Shown here: positions 1 through 5,053 of the stretch, one piece after another
Layout of the letters: each line of letters begins with the position of its first letter
Numbering within the stretch: the first letter of the stretch is position 1
NCBI GenBank assembly: GCA_005788935.1
Contig: SYAK01000159.1
Location: forward strand, 1 to 8,290
DNA: 8,290 nucleotides
Reading direction: 5' to 3'
Source of the DNA: Pseudomonadota bacterium
GTDB taxonomy: Bacteria > Myxococcota > UBA9042 > PHBI01
Program-made: the position numbers and the translations under genes
Notes under the pieces: model-generated
The model's input: only the letters and a program-made list of their open reading frames with translations
The model's database searches: none
Told to the model about the DNA's origin: nothing

Positions 1-147
1 AGGTCGGCGGTCTTCGCGTAGGGGGCGAGGTCGGCGGTCTTCGCGTAGGGGGCGAGGTCGGCGGTCTTCGCGTAGGGGGCGAGGTCGGCCGCGAGGCGCG
101 AGAGCGTCGCGTAGGCCGCGAGGTCGGCGGTCTTCGCGTAGGGGGCG
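1..147 (-). repeat. 27-bp tandem repeats encoding APYAKTADL
   Basis: Four identical 27-bp units lie at 1-27, 28-54, 55-81 and 121-147. A diverged 39-bp unit at 82-120 (encoding roughly AAYATLSRLAADL) separates the last from the others. The array probably continues beyond the left edge. The copies are identical at the DNA level, including third codon positions, which points to recent expansion or homogenisation. Read on the minus strand, each unit is one in-frame nonapeptide of the secreted protein. Confidence 0.95.
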
Positions 148-749
148 AGCGCGGTGGTGAGCGCGCTGTTCGTCACGACGTTCGTCAGGGCGTCGTCGAG
201 CTCGCGCTGGGTGGCGGGGTCGAAGTCGAGCTCGCCGAGCGAGACGCAGCCCGAGGCGCAGGCGAGGCCGATGGCGGTGCTCGCGGTGTTGGCGGTGTTG
301 GCGGTGTTGGCGCTGCTGGCGGTCACCGCGTGGTGGGCGGCGAAGGCGAACGGCGTCGAGGTCAGCGGCTGGCGCGGCAGCGGGGCTTCGTTCGGCGCGA
401 CGCCCGGGCCCGCGTCGACCTCGATCTGCAGCCACACCTGTGCGTTGTCCTTGAAGATCTCGGGCGTCAGCGGCGCGAGCACGTCACCACCAAGCGCGAG
501 GTCGAAGAAGCCTCCGACGACCTCGACGTCCGCGATGGTCTGCGTGAAGAGGCGCGAGCCGCCGCTCTCGGAGGTCCAGAGCGAGAGGGTCAGCGTGTAG
601 CTCCCGTCGCGCGCGGCGCCCGCGTCATTCGTCAGCTGCCCCTGCACGGTCAGCGTGCTCGGGACCGCGTGGGCGACCGTCGCTGTGGCCGTGGTCAGCG
701 CGAGGGCCGCGAGCGCGGCGAGTCGAGAGAGTCCCTTGAGACGGTTCAT
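1..749 (-). CDS. Secreted repeat protein, fibre-like (3' end outside window)
   Basis: The first 249 codons are visible; the frame is open to the left edge, so the C-terminus is missing. The ATG at 749 has a strong ribosome binding site (AAGGAGA, 755-761). Residues 1-28 form a Sec signal peptide: basic start MNRLK, Ala/Leu core, probable cleavage after AHA. Residues about 29-140 look like one beta-rich domain (STLTVQGQLTNDAGAARDGS, later W, QT, GGFFDLALGG and PRQPLTSTPFAFAA), a layout I recognise from exported proteins of Myxococcota and similar bacteria. A short NTA-NTA-NTA-STA linker follows, then a two-Cys patch (LACASGC), then copies of the nonapeptide APYAKTADL up to the edge. Such repeats resemble those of phage tail fibres, which suggests an elongated, perhaps trimeric, shaft; that is inference. 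The gene starts 26 bp after the lipoprotein gene and is probably cotranscribed with it. The specific function is unknown. Confidence 0.85.
   Translation of the reverse strand, partial: MNRLKGLSRLAALAALALTTATATVAHAVPSTLTVQGQLTNDAGAARDGSYTLTLSLWTSESGGSRLFTQTIADVEVVGGFFDLALGGDVLAPLTPEIFKDNAQVWLQIEVDAGPGVAPNEAPLPRQPLTSTPFAFAAHHAVTASSANTANTANTASTAIGLACASGCVSLGELDFDPATQRELDDALTNVVTNSALTTALAPYAKTADLAAYATLSRLAADLAPYAKTADLAPYAKTADLAPYAKTAD
283..309 (-). repeat. 9-bp tandem repeat encoding the NTA linker
   Basis: There are three perfect copies of GCGGTGTTG on the plus strand, which give N-T-A steps on the minus strand. They form a short flexible linker between the N-terminal domain and the repeat shaft of the secreted protein. 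Its length could vary by slippage in steps of three residues. Confidence 0.85.
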
Positions 750-775
750 GAGAGTCTCCTTGAGGCGCGGCGCCC

Positions 776-2776
776 TCAGCGGGCGAGCCCGGGGTGAAAG
801 CCGAGATGAATCCGGTGGATCCCGTTGCCAGACCGCCCTGTGGGGCCGCTGTGGCCCGCGCTGCCGCGGAGCCAGGTGGTCCCAGCCCGCGGTCGGCTCA
901 TCGCAGCGCTCGGGAAGTGCAGCCGCGCCGCCGACACGCCCATCGCCGTGACAGACCAGCGCGCGTAGAGCACGTGGTCAGTTGCAATTGGAACGATCGT
1001 CCCGGCTGTCACCTCGACGCCGCCCCCCGGTCCAGCCGGCGTCGTCCACCAGCCGTCGAAGGCGTGGCCGCTGCGCGACGTCGTCGCCAGCGCGCCGTAG
1101 GTCGCGCCGAACGTGACGACCTGCGTGGCCGGGGTGGCGCGCGTGCCCCCCGCGGCGTCGAAGGTCACCGTGACGGAGGCCCCGGTCCAGCGGGCGTAGA
1201 GGACGTGGTTCGCCTCGACGGTCACGATGGTGTCCGCCGTCACGAGCGCGCCCGTGCCGCCATCGCCGTCATGCCAGCCCCCGAAGGCGAAGCCGGGCCG
1301 CGTCGGCGTGCACAGCGGGCCCGCCGTGCCGTAGGCGGCCCCGACGGTGACGCTGCGGCTCGCGCAGCTCGAGCCGCCCTCGCTGTCGAAGCTGACCGTC
1401 ACGACGCGGGCCACCCAGCGGGCCGTCAGCGTGTGGTCGCGCGCGGCGGTGACGCGGCTCGCGTCCGTGATGACGATCCCGGCGCCCCCGTCCTCGAGCC
1501 GCCAGCTGTCGAACACGAAGCCCGGGCGGGTCGGTGTACACAGCGGCCCGTCCGCCCCGTAGGTCGCCCCGAAGTTGACCGTCCTCGGGTCGCAGCCGCT
1601 GCCGCCCGCCGCGTCGAACGCGACGATGTAGCTCCGCCCGGTCCAGGCCGCGAAGAGGGTGTGGGGCGCCGCGTTCGCCACCACGGTGTCCGGCGTCACG
1701 CGCGCGCCCTGCCCAGCGGGCGACGTCCACCAGCCCGCGAGCGCGTACCCTTCGCGCGAGACCTCGGGCAGCAGCCCATAGGGCTCGCCGACGAGCACCG
1801 TCCGCGTCGCGTCGCCCGTCAGCGCGCCGCCCTGAGGGTCGAACGTGACCTCCACGGGCACGGACGGCTCGCAGATGAAGCCCTCGGGGCTCGTGCAGGC
1901 GGTCAGACCGCCCTCCTCGCAGCGGCGGGTCCCCGCGCAGTCCTCGATCTCACAGCGCGTGAAGGCCGCGTCGGCGATCGAGCGCCCGGAGCACCCGCAC
2001 GAGCTCGCAGGGTCGGCGGGCACGCACTGGCGCACGCGCCCTCCGGTCTCAAGGGCCTCGACCTCGCGGCAGGCGTAGCTGTCGGGGCAGTCCGCGTCTT
2101 CGCCGCAAGCGACGCCACAGAAGCTGCCCTCGGCGTCGCTGCGGCGGACGCAGCGCGCCCCGCTCGCCCCGAAGGCGTCGCGCTGGCAGGCCGCGTCGTC
2201 GGTGCAGGGGCGGCAGAGGTTGAGGTCGCGCTCGACGCAGAGGTAGGTCGGATCGAGGCCGGGCAGCGTGACAAAGAGGCAGTCGAAGCCGTCCGGGCAT
2301 GACCCGGAGCAGGTGCGGCTGCAGACGCTGCCCCCCTCGCTGCTCGGCAGGCAGAAGCCCGACGCGCAGTCGGCGTTGTCGCGGCAGGCGCAGAAGTCGC
2401 CCCGCACGTCGCCAACGCAGCCCTCGGGTGCCACGTCGGGTGCCACGGAGGTGTCGGCGCCAGCGTCGCTCGCGCTGTCAGCGACGGTCGTGGCGTCGGC
2501 GCCGGCGTCCTCGCCGAGGACGTCGACGACCACCGTGTCCGGCTGCGACACGTCGGGGCCTGGCCCGCTCGCGACACACACGCCCGCTTCGCAGGCGAGC
2601 CCAGCGCCACAGCTGCCGTCGGGGGCGCAGCCGCAGCCCTCGGAGCCCTCGGCGCAGTCCGCGTCCGACACACCGTCGTGGCAGCCCGCCGCCACGACCG
2701 CCAGCGTGACACCCACCGCGGCGGCCCGCCACCAGCGGGCGAGCCCTGCGGCCCGCCGCGTCAACTCCTGTTCCAT
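776..2776 (-). CDS. Cys-rich surface lipoprotein with four InlB B-repeats
   Basis: This is a 666-residue exported lipoprotein. The ATG at 2776 is chosen over an in-frame TTG at 2812 because GAGGGGGA (2781-2788) sits just before it and it gives a compact signal peptide. That peptide has RR at 7-8, a hydrophobic core at 18-30 and lipobox AAGC with lipidation at Cys32. The next residue is His, not Asp, so outer-membrane sorting is likely by the E. coli rule. Residues 33-70 are a small Cys-rich motif, 71-119 an acidic Asp/Ala/Thr/Val linker, and 120-302 a second Cys-rich region (CxxNADCASGFC, CGEDADCPDSYAC). Four InlB B-repeats (Listeria-Bacteroides type, beta-grasp) follow at about 308-378, 383-454, 457-530 and 534-607, each with VxFDxxGG, a central GxxFxxW-type motif and a final LxARW or LFAAW. 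The last 59 residues match nothing I know. Binding or adhesion at the cell surface is plausible; the ligand is unknown. It probably heads a two-gene operon. Confidence 0.88.
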   Translation of the reverse strand: MEQELTRRAAGLARWWRAAAVGVTLAVVAAGCHDGVSDADCAEGSEGCGCAPDGSCGAGLACEAGVCVASGPGPDVSQPDTVVVDVLGEDAGADATTVADSASDAGADTSVAPDVAPEGCVGDVRGDFCACRDNADCASGFCLPSSEGGSVCSRTCSGSCPDGFDCLFVTLPGLDPTYLCVERDLNLCRPCTDDAACQRDAFGASGARCVRRSDAEGSFCGVACGEDADCPDSYACREVEALETGGRVRQCVPADPASSCGCSGRSIADAAFTRCEIEDCAGTRRCEEGGLTACTSPEGFICEPSVPVEVTFDPQGGALTGDATRTVLVGEPYGLLPEVSREGYALAGWWTSPAGQGARVTPDTVVANAAPHTLFAAWTGRSYIVAFDAAGGSGCDPRTVNFGATYGADGPLCTPTRPGFVFDSWRLEDGGAGIVITDASRVTAARDHTLTARWVARVVTVSFDSEGGSSCASRSVTVGAAYGTAGPLCTPTRPGFAFGGWHDGDGGTGALVTADTIVTVEANHVLYARWTGASVTVTFDAAGGTRATPATQVVTFGATYGALATTSRSGHAFDGWWTTPAGPGGGVEVTAGTIVPIATDHVLYARWSVTAMGVSAARLHFPSAAMSRPRAGTTWLRGSAGHSGPTGRSGNGIHRIHLGFHPGLAR

Positions 2777-2780
2777 CGAG

Positions 2781-2788
2781 TCCCCCTC
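2781..2788 (-). promoter_or_regulatory. Ribosome binding site fixing the lipoprotein start
   Basis: GAGGGGGA lies four bases before the ATG at 2776. It sits largely in the loop of a perfect 5-bp stem (TCGAG at 2776-2780 and CTCGA at 2786-2790 on the plus strand) whose far arm reaches the A of the start codon. This supports the ATG over the TTG at 2812. Confidence 0.6.
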
Positions 2789-2816
2789 GAGACGGCTGAC
2801 AACATTTTGCAACAGT

Positions 2817-2832
2817 GGGCGGAGGCCCGCCC
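2817..2832 (-). promoter_or_regulatory. GC hairpin in the presumed leader of the lipoprotein gene
   Basis: GGGCGG (2817-2822) and CCGCCC (2827-2832) form a perfect 6-bp stem with loop AGGC. It lies about 40 bp upstream of the start codon and, if the candidate promoter is right, inside the transcribed leader. No T-run follows on the minus strand, so it is not a standard terminator. A role in leader stability or translation is inference. Confidence 0.35.
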
Positions 2833-2848
2833 TCGCGATCCAGCATAC

Positions 2849-2876
2849 AACATAGCTGCGTCAGGGCTGACCACAA
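2849..2876 (-). promoter_or_regulatory. Weak candidate promoter for the lipoprotein operon
   Basis: Reading the minus strand, TTGTGG (2876-2871) and TATGTT (2854-2849) are 16 bp apart and resemble sigma-70 boxes (3/6 and 4/6 matches). The -10 lies about 73 bp before the ATG. This is one of the few AT-rich spots in the intergenic region. The match is poor, and another sigma factor could be used. Confidence 0.25.
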
Positions 2877-3044
2877 GCACGAAGCCGTGCCGTCCAGAAT
2901 CCCCCGCCTACCCGTCCGAGGGGGGCGTGGCCGAGGCCCGGAGGCCTCCGGAGGGCGGTGGAAGAGCCCTCGAGGAGCAGCGGGGGCTCATCTGGCAGGC
3001 GAGTCAGGGGTCTGCGGTGGCAGCAGTGACGCCCGTGCGCCAAT

Positions 3045-3068
3045 CAGGGCCCTTCAGGCCTGCTTTTT
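3045..3068 (+). terminator. Terminator-like hairpin with T-run
   Basis: CAGGGCC (3045-3051) pairs with GGCCTG (3057-3062) with one bulged G and loop CTTCA; the run TTTTT follows at 3064-3068. It would act on plus-strand transcripts, yet no plus-strand gene lies to its left, so a role against antisense or read-through transcription is only a guess. The right arm can pair instead with GCAGGTC at 3072-3078. Confidence 0.3.
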
Positions 3069-3140
3069 GATGCAGGTCCGGGTTCTGGCTCGGTGAGAGA
3101 CAGTCAGCAACAGTCTATGTGGCGTTTTGTGAAGCCTGTG

Positions 3141-4589
3141 TCAGGGGTCGGTCCCTCGGAGCCACGCGGCGATGCGTTCTCGAGCGATCGCGAGCCACTT
3201 CAGCGCTGGGTGGTTGGCGCTGTTCCTGACGCTCAGCTGACGTGCGTGGCGGACGACCCAGCCTGGAATGCAGAGGAATCCGAAGCGGAGGGCCTTCATG
3301 CGGCGGTCCGCCCAGGCGCCCCCGAGGGCGTGGCGCTTCAGGATGACGTTGAGGTTGAAGGCGAGGACCATCATGGCCCACCAGGCGGCGTTGGCCCCGA
3401 ACTTGCCCGATGGGAGCTGGCCTCCAGCGAGGTCGTTCTTCATCACCGCGTGGGCCTCCTCGCTCTTGCCGCAGCGCTCGCGGCGCCAGTGGATCAGCGC
3501 GTCGCCCGCGAGGTCCCGGTTCGTCACGATGCCGAAGAGCTTGTAGCGCCCTCTGGAGGCAAAATCCATCGGCGGAAAGGGCAGTTCCTGCTGACCTCCG
3601 ACGCCCGGGAGCGCGAGCTGGCGGAGCGGCTCGCGGATGGCGATGAAGCGGTAGCTGGGGCCCTTCTTGCTGTGACCCGCCCAGTTGGGGACGTAGACGA
3701 CCTCGGCCCACTCCTGGCCAGCGGTGTCAGTTCCGGCCGCATTCCGGGCGGGGCCGAGCTTGTTCCACGCAGACTCCGGGAGTTCGCCGACGGCCTTCTT
3801 GAACTCGGGGGTCACGTCCGAGCTTATCGAGAAGTCGATGGTACCGAAGCGCTCGTCTCGACCCTCCGCGAGATACCTCAGCAGCTCGACCTGGTAGTCC
3901 GCCGTGTCGCTTCTCAGGCGGACCTTCCTGACGCCTTCGGGGAGGCAGGCGAGGGCGTCCTTCAGCACCCTCAGCTGCTCGTGGCCCGCGGGGACGTTGC
4001 CATCGCGAAACTCCGAGTGCAGCATCGGGCCCTGCTCCGCCCACCAGGTGTTGAGCGGCTGATAGGCGCGGAACTGCTTGTAACAACACAGAGCGCTCCG
4101 CTTCGTCGTCGGGACGAGCGTCGCGTCCATGTCGAGCGTCGCGACCGCCTGCGGCGCCACGCGCTGAACGAACGCGACGAGTTCCGCGTTGACCCGCGAG
4201 AGCCCGGAGAGCGCCGCCCTGGGTTTCGGAATGAACGCCTTGAGCGCCGTGTCGGCCCTGCGCGCGACCTCTTGTTCCCCGTCATGGAACAGCTCGAGGT
4301 AGCGAAAGACCGCGCTCGGAGACGGGACGGCGCGCTCACGCGACTTGCGCCAGCGGAGTTCCTGAGCGCTGCGCTCCGCCGGGGTCAGCCCGTGCGTCGC
4401 CATGCGACCCATCAGCATCGAAAACCCGCCATCCGCCTCGAGGGAGTCGAAGTCGTCCACGGCCTCGCCGCCCGCCAGGTTCAGCAGAATCGCCGCCTGC
4501 ACCATCTCGGCGTCGGCCCACCCCTGACTCTCCGGACCGCGGGCAACCACGTGCCGCTCAATCGACTCGCGCAGTCGCGCAGCCCTCAT
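3141..4589 (-). CDS. IS1380-family DDE transposase
   Basis: The visible frame from the first ATG gives 482 residues. The DDE catalytic residues can be placed at D153 or D155 (TLDMDATLV), D228 (RLRSDTADYQ) and E377 or E378 (CGKSEEAHAVMKND). Around them are features typical of the family: CCYKQFRAYQPLNTWW (168-183), HSEFRDGN (191-198) and the end block LPSGKFGANAAWWAMMVLAFN (392-412). The enzyme would cut and join the ends of its own element. No internal stop or frameshift is seen. However, conserved-looking sequence (FALPFQYVEDEKSL...LPVYVEL) continues in frame for 46 codons before this ATG, back to a TAA at 4730-4728, with no ATG, GTG or TTG in it. The ATG at 4589 also lacks a good ribosome binding site. 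Either a rare start codon is used, the start has been lost, or a shortened protein is made. Activity is therefore uncertain. Confidence 0.85.
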   Translation of the reverse strand: MRAARLRESIERHVVARGPESQGWADAEMVQAAILLNLAGGEAVDDFDSLEADGGFSMLMGRMATHGLTPAERSAQELRWRKSRERAVPSPSAVFRYLELFHDGEQEVARRADTALKAFIPKPRAALSGLSRVNAELVAFVQRVAPQAVATLDMDATLVPTTKRSALCCYKQFRAYQPLNTWWAEQGPMLHSEFRDGNVPAGHEQLRVLKDALACLPEGVRKVRLRSDTADYQVELLRYLAEGRDERFGTIDFSISSDVTPEFKKAVGELPESAWNKLGPARNAAGTDTAGQEWAEVVYVPNWAGHSKKGPSYRFIAIREPLRQLALPGVGGQQELPFPPMDFASRGRYKLFGIVTNRDLAGDALIHWRRERCGKSEEAHAVMKNDLAGGQLPSGKFGANAAWWAMMVLAFNLNVILKRHALGGAWADRRMKALRFGFLCIPGWVVRHARQLSVRNSANHPALKWLAIARERIAAWLRGTDP

Positions 4590-4703
4590 CAGCTCGACAT
4601 AGACTGGGAGGCCCGCCAGCGCAGTCGCCCCAAGGCTCTTCTCGTCTTCAACGTACTGGAAGGGAAGCGCGAACTGTGCAACCCTCTGAGCACCCCGTTG
4701 GTG

Positions 4704-4729
4704 AAAATTCTGTGTGAAAACAGAATCTT
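4704..4729. repeat. Hairpin at the 5' end of the transposase gene
   Basis: AAAATTCTGT (4704-4713) and ACAGAATCTT (4720-4729) pair at 9 of 10 positions around the loop GTGAAA. The patch is AT-rich against a GC-rich background and overlaps the in-frame N-terminal extension of the transposase. Such a structure could limit transposase expression from outside transcription, as known in other insertion sequences; here that is inference. Confidence 0.65.
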
Positions 4730-4733
4730 ACTT

Positions 4734-4751
4734 CCCCTGTAGGTTCAGGGG
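4734..4751. repeat. Second hairpin at the element edge
   Basis: CCCCTG (4734-4739) and CAGGGG (4746-4751) form a perfect 6-bp stem around TAGGTT, directly next to the preceding hairpin. It may be near the terminal inverted repeat of the element, but no matching copy was found at the left end. Confidence 0.5.
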
Positions 4752-4895
4752 CGACGGGGTTCTCCTGTTTTTCTGATGGGGAATCCGGGGCGCCTCGAGA
4801 AATCCGGGCGGCGCTCGGGCTGTACCACCGCGCTGGCGCGGCCACGAGCCGCGGGGGGCTGGCCGCTCGCGAACGCGAGGTCACGGCGCGCCGCT

Positions 4896-4915
4896 GAATG
4901 AATCGCCATTCATTC
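4896..4915. promoter_or_regulatory. Perfect inverted repeat, candidate operator of the fad operon
   Basis: GAATGAAT (4896-4903) and ATTCATTC (4908-4915) are perfect 8-bp arms around CGCC. The site ends five bases before a candidate -35 box and is AT-rich in very GC-rich surroundings. Its arms resemble the known Bacillus subtilis FadR (TetR family) operator, whose arms are TGAATGA and TCATTCA and which controls fadNAE there, but the spacing is different. A TetR-type repressor released by acyl-CoA is a reasonable inference; the regulator gene is not in the window. Confidence 0.6.
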
Positions 4916-4920
4916 TCCGC

Positions 4921-4950
4921 TTGACCCGGAAGCCCCGCCCGGACTATGGC
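4921..4950 (+). promoter_or_regulatory. Candidate promoter of fadN-fadA
   Basis: TTGACC (4921-4926) matches five of six bases of the sigma-70 -35 box. TATGGC (4945-4950), 18 bp downstream, is a weak -10. The position, directly after the inverted repeat and about 100 bp before the fadN start, fits. The transcript would start near 4957 and carry the phased repeats in its leader. Confidence 0.4.
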
Positions 4951-4958
4951 TCCGGGCC

Positions 4959-5042
4959 GCGATCGACCGCAATCGACCGCGATCGACCGCAAGCGGCCGC
5001 AATCGACCGCAACCGACCGAAGATCGACTCGAACGACTCGAA
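4959..5042 (+). repeat. CGAC-containing repeats with 10-bp period in the fadN leader
   Basis: Six units of ten bases, consensus RATCGACCGC, fill 4961-5020; the fourth (AAGCGGCCGC) and sixth (AACCGACCGA) are diverged. Two perfect copies of CGACTCGAA follow at 5025-5033 and 5034-5042, ending in the ribosome binding site. The CGAC core recurs at nearly constant 10-bp steps, one helical turn. In frame with fadN it would give an Arg/Thr/Ser-rich peptide unlike the family, so it is read here as a non-coding leader. Confidence 0.8.
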
Positions 5043-5046
5043 GGAG
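5041..5046 (+). promoter_or_regulatory. Ribosome binding site fixing the fadN start
   Basis: AAGGAG lies seven bases before the ATG at 5054. It decides between this start and an in-frame ATG at 4946 that overlaps the candidate -10 and would add 36 low-complexity residues from the repeats. Confidence 0.85.
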
Positions 5047-5053
5047 CAGCCAG

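Larger units (their letters stand above)
2777..3140. other. Intergenic region between the lipoprotein gene and the transposase
   Basis: No convincing gene is present: the open frames here are short, lack ribosome binding sites and do not resemble known proteins. The right side of the stretch presumably holds one end of the insertion sequence. It also contains the 12-bp palindrome CGGAGGCCTCCG at 2939-2950, the leader hairpin and candidate promoter listed separately, and a hairpin with a T-run near 3045-3068. Confidence 0.6.
3059..4751 (-). mobile_element. IS1380-family insertion sequence (ends approximate)
   Basis: The element is identified by its transposase. About 1.6-1.7 kb is a normal size for the IS1380 family, which usually carries one transposase gene and short terminal inverted repeats often starting with CC. 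I could not find a convincing inverted repeat pair or a 4-5 bp target duplication, so both limits are estimates: CCTG at 3059 on the left, and the outer edge of a hairpin at 4751 on the right. The element sits between a leftward surface-protein operon and the rightward fad operon, with no sign that it interrupts either gene. Confidence 0.55.
4752..5053. other. Intergenic region upstream of fadN
   Basis: I see no gene here. A short palindrome, CTCGCG-AA-CGCGAG, lies at 4866-4879. From 4896 on, the region holds the control sequences of the fad operon: inverted repeat, candidate promoter, phased repeats and ribosome binding site, each listed separately. The part from 4752 to about 4860 shows nothing I can name. 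Confidence 0.6.

Noticed and set aside
1..147. Possible CRISPR array
   Set aside because: The 27-bp units are directly adjacent with no spacers and stay in frame within a secreted protein.
794..2302. Plus-strand open frame of 502 codons
   Set aside because: It is antisense to the lipoprotein gene and Arg/Ala-rich without domains, whereas the minus strand shows a lipobox, Cys motifs and InlB repeats.
2777..2812. Earlier TTG start for the lipoprotein
   Set aside because: It would add 12 residues before the signal peptide, has no ribosome binding site, and the ATG at 2776 has one.
3093..4742. Plus-strand open frame of 549 codons
   Set aside because: It lies opposite the transposase, resembles no family, and has no ribosome binding site. 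The minus strand carries the DDE motifs.
3078..4788. CCGG(G/A)TTC strings as terminal inverted repeats of the insertion sequence
   Set aside because: Only about 10 of 16 bases match, and the flanks show no target duplication.
4866..4879. Palindrome CTCGCG-AA-CGCGAG as a second operator
   Set aside because: Short CG-only palindromes are expected by chance in DNA this GC-rich. It is noted only as part of the intergenic description.
4946..5053. Earlier ATG for fadN adding 36 residues
   Set aside because: The extra residues come from the decamer repeats. The family normally starts right before the Rossmann strand, and AAGGAG precedes the ATG at 5054.
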